DNA of 7,781 nucleotides, taken from NCBI GenBank assembly GCA_015232735.1, contig JADFZC010000109.1:1-7781 (forward strand), written 5' to 3'. The notes beneath the pieces were generated by a model, which saw only the letters and a program-made list of their open reading frames with translations, was not told the origin of the DNA and did no database searches. The position numbers and the translations under genes were made by a program. The first letter of the stretch is position 1. Each line of letters opens with the position of its first letter. This document shows, piece after piece, positions 1-7,103 of this stretch. The DNA comes from Oligoflexales bacterium. Lineage in GTDB: Bacteria > Bdellovibrionota > Oligoflexia > Oligoflexales > Oligoflexaceae.

Positions 1-2
1 AA

Positions 3-260
3 GGCGCTCTGGTAAGGGCGCTGGGAGTGGCCGAACAGGTTGAAGTGGACATTTACGAAATAAGGGTGAAAGTCGGAGAGATTTTTCTTACCTGCTCAGA
101 TGGACTTACTTCTATGGTTTCCGACAGGAAGATCACCAGTATCATGAAAGAATATCAGGAAAGACCTGATTTGATACCGGCTAAAATGATCGATGAAGCA
201 AATAAAAACGGGGGGCGGGATAACATCACGGTAATTGTTTCGGAGGTCTTGAAGAACTGA
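3..260 (+). CDS. PP2C-type Ser/Thr protein phosphatase, C-terminal fragment
   Basis: The reading frame is open to the left edge, so only the last 85 codons of the gene are present; a GTG at 27 is internal, not the true start. The visible part matches the C-terminal end of PP2C (PPM) phosphatases of the Stp1/PrpC kind. It starts with a RALGV segment followed by an acidic strand, then has the metal-site motif CSDGL (roughly 30 residues in) and the closing GGRDNITVIV motif, whose Asp is a metal ligand in the family. Such enzymes are Mn/Mg-dependent and remove phosphate from Ser/Thr residues, usually opposing Hanks-type kinases in the cytoplasm. No kinase is visible in this window. The stop codon overlaps the ATG of the next gene by one base (TGATG), so the two are very probably translated together. 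Confidence 0.9.
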   Translation, partial: GALVRALGVAEQVEVDIYEIRVKVGEIFLTCSDGLTSMVSDRKITSIMKEYQERPDLIPAKMIDEANKNGGRDNITVIVSEVLKN

Positions 261-1609
261 TGCCTCAGAAATTATATTTAATCCGAGTTAATGTCGAACG
301 TTTCATAGGTCCAATGACCATTGATGAGATGCGCTCGGAGTGCAAGCGAATGACCTTCAGACTTCAGGACGAAGTGGCTTCAAGCAACAGGGCTTGGGTT
401 CCATTCGATGATCTTTCACGCATTCAAAAAATCTATCCGGAACTTTTAAGTCTAATAAAAAAGGAAATGCTGGCAGGTTGGGCGGTTACCGATCAAAATG
501 CTTCCAAGATAAACGATAGCCAGCAATTCATTGATGAAAATCCCGGGAGAAAAGTGTTCCTGCTTTTCATAATGTCAATATTGATGCTGGCAGTCGCTTT
601 TATGGGATTTTATCTTTCCAGAAACAACTTCGACAGTTTCATGTCAATTAAAGATGCATTGACCGGCATTATTTACAAAGATCCGCATCCGGTAAAGGCT
701 GGCAGGCTTTATGAACTCGACAAGCTGGTCCAGTTTGAAGCTTATATGGACAGATACATGAAAAAGATACTCAGAAGCGGAAATCAGAAGGATTGGCAAC
801 CCTTTCTCAGGGCGCTCGCATTCAACCGCGATGGAAAGATTGAAGGCGCAAAAGAGGGGGTATTGAGGGGTGAAGGAAGTCTCACGGCTCCCAAAAACTG
901 TTCGGTTGAAGCATGGAAAACAAGATGGCAGGACAGCAAAAGATATTGGAAGGATTATTTGGATGGAAAAATCCTGCCTAAAAAGGACTGGGCAAAGATC
1001 CTGGCATGGGATCCATTCTGGATCAAAGCAAGAATACCAAGTCCAGGCTGGTTCTCGGGTGAAAGAGCGAGATATCCCAACCAGCCGGGAAACTATTATG
1101 AAGCATGCATATATATGGCAACCAAAGCGTTGAATGAAATCACCGATATTCCGGAAGATCTGGTCAGATCCAAAGAAATAATGCAGGCAAGACTCAGGTT
1201 TTTCAGAAATGTGATACGGGGGGAATATGGCGAGGAAAAACTTGACGGCAGCCTCTGGACTCTCAGCTGCATAGAAAGCAGTGAGGAAATTGATTCGCTG
1301 ATAGACTGCACACGCCAGGAAAAATATGGATCGGAGTGGGAGACCCTTTTACTGTCCTCAAGAAGATGGAGCGAAATAAGGATCTATCTCAAAAAACAAA
1401 ATATGAAAAAAATTGACAAGATTGACTATTTCAAAACTCTTGTGCAGGATATTCAGCCTGTGGGGCCGGTATCAAAATTTGACTATGCCTCCGATATTTA
1501 TCTGTTAAACCAGATAATAACTTTCGACGGGAACATCCAGATGGCACTCGAACGGGCCAAAGACGCCTTTCCCGATATGAACTACACCCCCTACCTGACA
1601 AACGATTGA
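260..1609 (+). CDS. Membrane-anchored protein with GYF_2-like N-terminal domain
   Basis: A 449-residue protein of unknown function. Residues about 3-60 resemble a GYF_2 (DUF4339) domain: a YLIRV strand, then IGPMTIDEM, then a basic/hydrophobic helix, and RAWVPFDDL in place of the usual closing W segment. This family assignment is by eye. One clear membrane helix spans about 99-120, preceded by a basic NPGRK, giving a cytoplasmic N-terminal domain of about 97 residues and an outer domain of about 330 residues under a positive-inside reading. The C-terminal part is rich in aromatic and charged residues, looks mostly helical and has few cysteines (214, 337, 350); I recognise no enzyme motif in it. 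The ATG overlaps the phosphatase stop. A GGAGG at 242-246 lies 13 bases upstream, longer than ideal, which fits translational coupling. The pairing with PP2C suggests a phosphorylation-linked envelope function, which is inference. Confidence 0.85.
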   Translation: MPQKLYLIRVNVERFIGPMTIDEMRSECKRMTFRLQDEVASSNRAWVPFDDLSRIQKIYPELLSLIKKEMLAGWAVTDQNASKINDSQQFIDENPGRKVFLLFIMSILMLAVAFMGFYLSRNNFDSFMSIKDALTGIIYKDPHPVKAGRLYELDKLVQFEAYMDRYMKKILRSGNQKDWQPFLRALAFNRDGKIEGAKEGVLRGEGSLTAPKNCSVEAWKTRWQDSKRYWKDYLDGKILPKKDWAKILAWDPFWIKARIPSPGWFSGERARYPNQPGNYYEACIYMATKALNEITDIPEDLVRSKEIMQARLRFFRNVIRGEYGEEKLDGSLWTLSCIESSEEIDSLIDCTRQEKYGSEWETLLLSSRRWSEIRIYLKKQNMKKIDKIDYFKTLVQDIQPVGPVSKFDYASDIYLLNQIITFDGNIQMALERAKDAFPDMNYTPYLTND

Positions 1610-1616
1610 AAACACT

Positions 1617-2873
1617 TCAAAGACTCTTTGCAACCTCCATTGCCTTATTGAACAGGAGGTCCTCTCCGCCCGCGTATACCAGCACATCCTTGACAAAGAC
1701 CTCAGGTTCAATCCCCACGCCTTCCCGGTAACCGGCCTGCTTGTCAGGATCGAGATCCGGCACCGCAAGAAGCCACTCGCCGCCTGCATAAAATATATGA
1801 TTTCTTTTTAAAAAGCAGCCTTTTGTACTGACTCCAACAAGCGGAGCCCTCTTGGTATTTCGTATCATGTGGGCCAACTTTTCCTTATTGCCGGCGGTAT
1901 TTTGGTTGACAATGAGAACGAGTGGCTTTGTGTAAATCGAATCCCGGCCGTCGGAAGTTTTTTTATCTTTTATGAAAATCCCTTCAAGTCTTTCTGAATG
2001 ATCGAATCCGTCATCATAGCCGTCTCTCAAATCCAGTACGAAGACATCGGCCGATTTCTGCGCCTTTGCCGCGAAATCGGTGAGGCCCAAGATCCATTTT
2101 TTATCCCTTAGCGACCAGACATGATAATAAAAAATCCTCTTTCCTTCCAGATTGAACGACAAAAATGAATTTTCCTGGGCTGAAAAAAGAATTTTTTCAT
2201 AGCTCTCGTTGACCGGATTTGGCTCGGCAACCCGGGGCTGACTCCAGGGATCCCTTCTCCAAACCAGTTTGACAGGTCTGCCTCCAGAGGGAGAACCAAA
2301 AGAATAAACCGGATCAAATGGCCTGTCGCCTGCCCCAAGAATCTCATCCCCCCTCTGCAAGGCCGCAGAGCTGGCCTCAGACTTTGGAAATACATGGCTT
2401 ACAAACCACCTGTCTCCGCGACGTTCAAACAAGGCGCCAATTTTGCCGGGTGAATCATCCCTGCCGGTAGCAAGGGACCTCGCTATCCAAAACATCTGAT
2501 CGTGATGATTGTAGAGGCGAATCATCGGTACAATATTCAACTTGCTGATTAAAGCTCTCAGATTCTCCTTAAGCCCATCTTCTGACTTTATTTCAGAAAG
2601 ATGTGCACGATAGAAATCCGCATTTCTGCGCAAAAGCTCAATCAGCGGTCCATTTTCCCTGAAATGGGTTTCAAGTTCGGCTACTGTACTTTCGAGAACG
2701 GACGGAAAACCCACCCCGGGTATCGAAGACGCATTTTTAGCCTTACCGGCATCAATCTTGTTATTTTCGCTGGTTATGGCAGGCAAAGAAGGGGCAGGGA
2801 AAATCCATGCCGCTGATAACAAAAGAAAAACTATGGCAGTCAACCTTGATTTCAAATGATGTGATTTGGTCAT
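1617..2873 (-). CDS. Exported PDZ/S41 peptidase-like protein, probably catalytically dead
   Basis: A 418-residue protein. A basic N-terminus and a hydrophobic run (about 11-30) form a signal peptide, so the protein should act outside the cytoplasm. A PDZ-like segment follows at about 145-205 (the ALQRGDEILGAGDRPF core at 171-186). The S41 (tail-specific, C-terminal processing protease) fold covers about 240-400: FYYHVWSL, VFVLDLRDGYDDG at 277-289, PLVLIVNQNTAG at 317-328, APLVGVSTKG at 343-352, and the closing EGVGIEPEVFV at 384-394. In active members the VN..T/S-A-S motif supplies the nucleophile and the later T-x-G-K motif the general base. Here those positions read Gly328 and Cys353 by my manual alignment, so activity is doubtful. 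It may be a scaffold or regulator that binds C-termini. The SD AAGGA (2880-2884) sits well before the ATG. The gene is convergent with the upstream pair (7 bases apart) and divergent from the CPBP gene. Confidence 0.85.
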   Translation of the reverse strand: MTKSHHLKSRLTAIVFLLLSAAWIFPAPSLPAITSENNKIDAGKAKNASSIPGVGFPSVLESTVAELETHFRENGPLIELLRRNADFYRAHLSEIKSEDGLKENLRALISKLNIVPMIRLYNHHDQMFWIARSLATGRDDSPGKIGALFERRGDRWFVSHVFPKSEASSAALQRGDEILGAGDRPFDPVYSFGSPSGGRPVKLVWRRDPWSQPRVAEPNPVNESYEKILFSAQENSFLSFNLEGKRIFYYHVWSLRDKKWILGLTDFAAKAQKSADVFVLDLRDGYDDGFDHSERLEGIFIKDKKTSDGRDSIYTKPLVLIVNQNTAGNKEKLAHMIRNTKRAPLVGVSTKGCFLKRNHIFYAGGEWLLAVPDLDPDKQAGYREGVGIEPEVFVKDVLVYAGGEDLLFNKAMEVAKSL

Positions 2874-3000
2874 TGCGCTTCCTTCTTACGGAAAGAGATT
2901 TGGGAAAAGATAGATTCTTTTTAAAAATATTGGTATCCCAAAATTTTAAATTCCCGGGATTCCAGATAGACGGGCCGTTTCCACTGACAAAGGAAGATTT

Positions 3001-3657
3001 ATGGACAGAAATAACAATGTTTCTACCCCCAAAAAAGATTCTCCTGACAAAGCCCTGCTTGGCAGTTCCACCATAGTCTATATTATAATGCTCAGCGTCG
3101 GGGCCATGATTGCCTACTACTGCCATGGAACGCTTGGAAAGTATTTACTGATCGAGTCGCCGTCCTTACTTGGAAAATATCTGTGCGTTGCGCTTTTGGG
3201 ATCAGGTGTTTTGATCGTCCTGAATCTTCTTTTCGAGGAGTACTTTGCCAGTTACAAATCGCTGAAAGAGGCGCTTGTGGAATTGCTGGGACCATATTCG
3301 ATCTTGATGCTGATTTATCTTTCCTTTATCTCAGCCTTTGGCGAGGAGGTGCTTTTCAGGGGGGCTATACAGCCATACCTCGGTCTGTTCGTCACAAGTC
3401 TTATCTTCGGACTTATTCATATTGGTCCCGGCAACAGGATTTCATCATGGAGCCTATGGGCCCTGCTGGCCGGGCTTCTGCTTGGCTGGATGTATAAACA
3501 ACTTGGGAATCTGTGGCCTTCTATCATGTGTCACTTCACAGTGAACATGGTTTCCATGACAAGGATAAAAATCGCCTACCGAAAAACAATGGCCTTGAAA
3601 GAAACCAGTAGTCAGTCGATTACAGACAATGCCTCCTCAAAAGGGAGGGGGTTGTGA
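3001..3657 (+). CDS. CPBP-family intramembrane metalloprotease (Abi/CAAX, Rce1-like)
   Basis: A 218-residue multi-pass membrane protein. The three signature motifs of the CPBP (Rce1-like) family are all present: EEVLFR (Glu115, Glu116, Arg120), FGLIH (Phe136, His140) and HFTVN (His178, Asn182). The glutamates and histidines form the active site in this family. Hydrophobic helices lie at about 22-41, 57-78, 99-113, 128-143, 149-167 and 172-187. Bacterial members have varied or unknown substrates, including bacteriocin immunity and protein processing, so no substrate can be named. The N-terminal 20 residues are polar and basic. The ATG is preceded by AAAGGAAG (2989-2996). The stop overlaps the GTG of trmL by four bases, making a two-gene operon. 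The polar C-terminal tail (after about 195) overlaps the ribosome site of trmL. Confidence 0.92.
   Translation: MDRNNNVSTPKKDSPDKALLGSSTIVYIIMLSVGAMIAYYCHGTLGKYLLIESPSLLGKYLCVALLGSGVLIVLNLLFEEYFASYKSLKEALVELLGPYSILMLIYLSFISAFGEEVLFRGAIQPYLGLFVTSLIFGLIHIGPGNRISSWSLWALLAGLLLGWMYKQLGNLWPSIMCHFTVNMVSMTRIKIAYRKTMALKETSSQSITDNASSKGRGL
3632..3648 (+). promoter_or_regulatory. Hairpin covering the trmL ribosome binding site
   Basis: CCTCC at 3632-3636 is the exact reverse complement of GGAGG at 3644-3648, with a seven-base loop between them. GGAGG is the core of the trmL SD (AGGGAGG, 3642-3648, five bases before the GTG at 3654). In the mRNA this hairpin would hide the SD until a ribosome finishing the CPBP gene opens it. 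The repeat is read directly; the coupling role is inference, and a five-pair stem could be chance in this G-rich spot. Confidence 0.4.
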
Positions 3658-4121
3658 TAGCGGGGCACCCCCAGATATGCCTTTTTGAACCGGAAATCCC
3701 TCAAAACACCGGGAATATAGCCAGGCTGGCAGCAGCCACATGCTGCAGGCTCCATCTGATACAGCCGCTCGGTTTTTCAATGAGCGACAGAAATCTGAGA
3801 AGACCCGGCCTTGATTATTGGCCTTTTCTGGACCTTGAAATCCATGCATCGATAGAGCCATTAATTGAAAGACTGGAAAAAAGGGTGGCTTTTTTTTCAA
3901 AAAATGCAGAAACGCTGTACTGCAAGGTGCCTGTTGATACCGAGCTCCTTGTGTTTGGAAAAGAGACGAAGGGACTGCCTTCCAGGCTGCGGGAGAAATA
4001 TCCCGGATGCTTTTATAAAATTCCGATGTTTCATCAGGGCGTCAGGAGCCTGAACCTGGCCAATGCGGTATCAATAGTACTTTATAATCAGCTTGAACGG
4101 AGAAAATTGTTCCACCAGTGA
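3654..4121 (+). CDS. trmL: tRNA (cytidine(34)-2'-O)-methyltransferase
   Basis: A 155-residue SPOUT-class methyltransferase, close to the usual length of TrmL (E. coli about 157). It transfers a methyl group from S-adenosylmethionine to the 2'-hydroxyl of the wobble nucleotide 34 in certain leucine tRNAs in the cytoplasm. Visible signatures are FEPEIPQNTGNIAR (11-24), LGFSMSDRNLRRPGLDYW (39-56, typical of TrmL rather than TrmH or TrmJ), the cofactor-loop motif VFGKETKGLP (100-109) and RSLNLANAVSIVLYNQ (131-146) of the trefoil knot. The start is GTG, four bases inside the CPBP gene, with an AGGGAGG SD at 3642-3648; no better start lies nearby. Nothing links its function to the CPBP protease, so the coupling probably reflects shared expression only. 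Confidence 0.95.
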   Translation: MIAGHPQICLFEPEIPQNTGNIARLAAATCCRLHLIQPLGFSMSDRNLRRPGLDYWPFLDLEIHASIEPLIERLEKRVAFFSKNAETLYCKVPVDTELLVFGKETKGLPSRLREKYPGCFYKIPMFHQGVRSLNLANAVSIVLYNQLERRKLFHQ

Positions 4122-4168
4122 GGGGGTTTTAAATTTCTTTACTGCCGATTTAAGATGGCGGGCTATGC

Positions 4169-4177
4169 TGCTATAAT
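4169..4177 (+). promoter_or_regulatory. Extended -10 promoter upstream of secDF
   Basis: TGcTATAAT is a perfect extended -10 element (TG at 4169-4170, TATAAT at 4172-4177). The -35 position (TTTAAG, 4149-4154, 17-base spacer) is weak, as is common for extended -10 promoters. Transcription would start near 4184 and give a leader of about 154 bases before the secDF start codon. This would let secDF be made independently of trmL, after which I see no clear intrinsic terminator. Confidence 0.5.
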
Positions 4178-4327
4178 GTATGATCTTGTTTCAAGGATAG
4201 GGATTGAAGAGAAAAAATTGTTGTAACATTTTAATTTTATATTCATTTATATCCTTGGTAACCTTTTTTGAGAGCTTGCGGGAATACCCAGCGGTTTTTT
4301 AGTCCATGGGAGGATCAGTTGATTTGT

Positions 4328-4333
4328 AGGAGG
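4328..4333 (+). promoter_or_regulatory. Ribosome binding site deciding the GTG start of secDF
   Basis: AGGAGG lies four bases before the GTG at 4338. The spacing is a little short but the match is complete. It supports GTG as the start, because the protein from there begins with a short basic stretch and the first membrane helix expected of SecD. Confidence 0.75.
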
Positions 4334-4337
4334 TTTT

Positions 4338-7097
4338 GTGGATTCCATTCGTAGTCGAACAATAATAGTTGCTTTAATCACCCTTTTTTCTTTTTACATC
4401 CTCGTTCCGACTTTAGTCTATTTCAATTTGCCGCCCGATAAGCGCAATGACAAAGAGATGTTAAAATCCAAATTGCCCTGGGGCTTCGGAGAGACGCACA
4501 TCTCTCTGGGGCTTGACTTGCAGGGAGGGGTTCAGCTTGTACTCGGAGTGAGGCTGGATCAGGCTGTCGACAACAAGCTCGCCAGGATTGGAACGGAGCT
4601 TACGAACTGGGCAGCAGACAACAAGATTGAAGTAAAGACGGCGTTCGTTCCAAGAAACGTATCCAGCCGCCTTCGGATCGAGCTTGGCGAAAACGCGGAC
4701 ATAAACAAGTTTAATGAGGAATTCCGTAAAAAATTCGGGCAATTGGCACTAAAGGAGAGATCTGGAAAGACGTTGGACTATGAATTCCAGCAGGATCAGA
4801 TAAAACTAATTAAAGACAGCGCCCTCGAACAGGCGGAACGGGTTGTAAGAAACCGTGTGGACAAGTGGGGCGTCACGGAGCCCTTGATTCAAAGACGCGC
4901 CGATGGATCGATTCTGGCCAGCCTTCCAGGATTCAAGGATCCTGAACGTGCAAAAGAGCTTTTGGGTCGGACAGCGATCTTGAAACTGAAAATGGTCGAT
5001 GACGATTTCAAAGGGTTTGACGCCATTGCGGGCACTCTTCCCCCGAATATAACTGCCAAAAGAACAGGCAGCTCGACTGTCCTGATATCTGAAGACAAGA
5101 ATGCCATAATTGAATTGACCAAGAATCTCATACCTACGGACAGAGAGCTCCTTTTTGAAGAGGAGAAACTCGCCGGAGACAAGAAGGTCCGCTATACAAG
5201 TTATGTTGTCTTTGCAGCCACAGAGCTGGATGGGCAGGATGTTCTTGACGCCGATTCGATCATGGACACCGAAGGAGTTGTTCAGCAGCCCGCCGTCAGT
5301 CTCCGTTTCACTGACATTGGAGCAAAGCGCTTTGAAAAAGTCACAGAGGCCAATGTAGGCAAGAGAATGGCAATCATTTTGGATAACACTGTTGAATCAG
5401 CCCCTGTAATCCAGACAAAAATTGCCGGCGGTCACGCAAGGATTACTTTGGGTTCCGGCGGCTATAATGAAAAAATGGAGGAATCCAGACAGCTTTCGCT
5501 GGTGCTGAAATCTGGTGCCCTTCCGGCCACTATAGAAATCCTGGAACAGAGGCAGGTCGGAGCCCATCTGGGACCGGAACTTGCAAGCCAGGGGATAAAG
5601 GGAACCCTTTGGGGCGTTGTCCTGATATTCGGATTCATGATCGGTTATTACAGAAGACCTGGCATCATCGCCTGTGCCGCGCTCATTCTTAACGGTATCT
5701 ATGTATTGGCCTGCATGGCCATGTTTGGCTTTGCCCTTACACTGCCAGGCATAGCGGGCTTCGTACTTGGACTTGGCGTCGCAGTCGATGCAAACGTTTT
5801 AATCAACGAGAGGATCAGACAGGAACTGCGCGAAAACAAACCTGCTCTCAAGGCACTGACCGCCGGCTTTAAAAAGGTCTTCTGGACCGTATTCGACTCA
5901 CATGTAACGACAATGCTCGCTGCGTTCATCCTTCTTCAGACCAATACCTCCGGCCCGATCAGGGGATTTGCCGTTACACTTATTATCGGTCTTATCGTAT
6001 CGCTGTACACTTCCCTGTACTGCTCGCATCTGTTCTTTGATATCATGATAAGCAGAAATCCAAACAATCCTCTTCTCTGGCTTGGCGGACCACGCGCCAA
6101 GAAAACTCACGAATATCACTTTAACTTTCTCAGATGGGACAAATACGCGACAGCTATCAGCGCAGTGGTTGTTGTTGCGATAATAACCTCAGGTTCTTTG
6201 AAAGGCTTCAACTGGGCTGTGGATTTTGTCGGCGGAACTGAAGTGGAGATCAGTTTCGGCAAGCCAATTCCGGTATCGCAACTGCGCTCCACATTTAAAG
6301 ACATGGGACTTGCCGAGGTCAGCATTCAATCCATGAAAGATGGTGAAAAAGAGTTCCTTCTCAGATTCGACAAGGCGGCAATTCACTCTCTCAAAGAGAA
6401 GCTTAAGAAAGATGGCCAGACGGCGGCAGGTGAAGAAGGCGGAAGGATAAATCCGGAGGAAGGCGGCGCACAGCTGCATTCCCTTCAGGAAATGATTCTA
6501 AAAGATTTTTCTGCCTTCGAACCGAAAATCGTGCGGGTGGATTATGTCGGCCCCCAGATTGGCAGCGAACTTCGATCCCAGGGTTTCATGTCCCTGCTAT
6601 ATGCAATACTTGGAATCATGGTCTATATGGCTCTTCGATTCGATCTCAGGTTCGGAACCGGCGCCATACTTAAACTGGTACCGGATATGTGCGTTATGCT
6701 TGGATTTTATCTTATATTTTGGCGTTCTTTCGACCTGACCTCCATAGCGGCGCTTTTAACCGGCATCGGTTATTCTGTTAACGACGTGATTGTGGTATTC
6801 GACAGAATCAGGGAAAACACGGAACTGCATCCGGGACGCCCGTTCAAAGAAAATATCAATATATCTCTTAATGAGACCCTCAGCCGAACAATAAACACTT
6901 CACTTGTGACATCTCTTTCACTCGTGGGCTTGATGGTTTTTGGTGTGGGAAGCATCTGGAACTTCGCAACGGCCATGTGCATCGGAGTTCTCTGCGCGAC
7001 ATTGACATCGAACCTTGTGGGAAGCTCATATTTGTTATGGTTTGATGTAATTATCAAGAAATTTTCAAATTTGACCGCCACGAAAAAACTGGCTTGA
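4338..7097 (+). CDS. secDF: Protein translocase subunit SecDF (fused SecD and SecF)
   Basis: A 919-residue inner-membrane protein that uses the proton motive force to complete Sec-dependent export through SecYEG. The SecD half (about 1-575) has a first membrane helix at 8-29, the LGLDLQGGVQL signature at 57-67, the large outer P1 domain to about 415, and five further helices. These include VAVDANVLINERI (481-493) and DSHVTT (520-525), whose Asp520 matches the proton-path Asp of Thermus SecDF. The SecF half (about 590-919) has VDFVGGTEVEISF (628-640), VGPQIGSELRSQG (737-749), GYSVNDVIVVFDRIREN (811-827) and the SRTINTSLVTS segment (849-859). Twelve helices fit the fused form. A Gly/Glu-rich linker at about 690-712 lies in the SecF outer domain. 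Odd points: His522 where Asn is usual (DxNxTT), and no yajC in the window; the upstream neighbour is trmL. The C-terminal end runs up to a convergent gene. Confidence 0.97.
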   Translation: MDSIRSRTIIVALITLFSFYILVPTLVYFNLPPDKRNDKEMLKSKLPWGFGETHISLGLDLQGGVQLVLGVRLDQAVDNKLARIGTELTNWAADNKIEVKTAFVPRNVSSRLRIELGENADINKFNEEFRKKFGQLALKERSGKTLDYEFQQDQIKLIKDSALEQAERVVRNRVDKWGVTEPLIQRRADGSILASLPGFKDPERAKELLGRTAILKLKMVDDDFKGFDAIAGTLPPNITAKRTGSSTVLISEDKNAIIELTKNLIPTDRELLFEEEKLAGDKKVRYTSYVVFAATELDGQDVLDADSIMDTEGVVQQPAVSLRFTDIGAKRFEKVTEANVGKRMAIILDNTVESAPVIQTKIAGGHARITLGSGGYNEKMEESRQLSLVLKSGALPATIEILEQRQVGAHLGPELASQGIKGTLWGVVLIFGFMIGYYRRPGIIACAALILNGIYVLACMAMFGFALTLPGIAGFVLGLGVAVDANVLINERIRQELRENKPALKALTAGFKKVFWTVFDSHVTTMLAAFILLQTNTSGPIRGFAVTLIIGLIVSLYTSLYCSHLFFDIMISRNPNNPLLWLGGPRAKKTHEYHFNFLRWDKYATAISAVVVVAIITSGSLKGFNWAVDFVGGTEVEISFGKPIPVSQLRSTFKDMGLAEVSIQSMKDGEKEFLLRFDKAAIHSLKEKLKKDGQTAAGEEGGRINPEEGGAQLHSLQEMILKDFSAFEPKIVRVDYVGPQIGSELRSQGFMSLLYAILGIMVYMALRFDLRFGTGAILKLVPDMCVMLGFYLIFWRSFDLTSIAALLTGIGYSVNDVIVVFDRIRENTELHPGRPFKENINISLNETLSRTINTSLVTSLSLVGLMVFGVGSIWNFATAMCIGVLCATLTSNLVGSSYLLWFDVIIKKFSNLTATKKLA

Positions 7098-7103
7098 AAA
7101 ATC

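Larger units (their letters stand above)
4122..4337. other. AT-rich spacer and secDF leader
   Basis: This 216-base non-coding stretch separates trmL from secDF. It holds the extended -10 element and an AT-rich centre (about 4225-4260). A weak hairpin (4274-4292: GCT/AGC and GGG/CCC with a bulge) is followed by six T at 4295-4300. The secDF ribosome site is at its right end. I see no recognisable riboswitch. Very short ORFs in the leader (for example ATG at 4180, six codons) have no ribosome site and do not resemble known arrest peptides. Confidence 0.5.

Noticed and set aside
1505..1789. Open frame of 94 codons on the minus strand
   Set aside because: It spans the ends of two well-supported convergent genes in another frame and shows no family motif or ribosome site.
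2874..3000. Possible divergent promoters between the S41-like and CPBP genes
   Set aside because: The spacer is AT-rich and promoters must be near here, but candidates such as TTGGGA with TAAAAA at a 16-base spacing are too weak to list.
2761..3126. Open frame of 121 codons on the minus strand across the S41/CPBP divergent spacer
   Set aside because: It overlaps the S41-like signal peptide and the CPBP start in other frames and has no recognisable domain.
4180..4200. SecM-like arrest peptide ORF before secDF
   Set aside because: The leader ORFs are only a few codons long and lack a ribosome site, signal sequence or arrest-like motif.
4274..4300. Hairpin followed by six T, as a terminator
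   Set aside because: The stem is three plus three pairs with a three-base bulge, too weak to call an intrinsic terminator; noted only as a leader feature.
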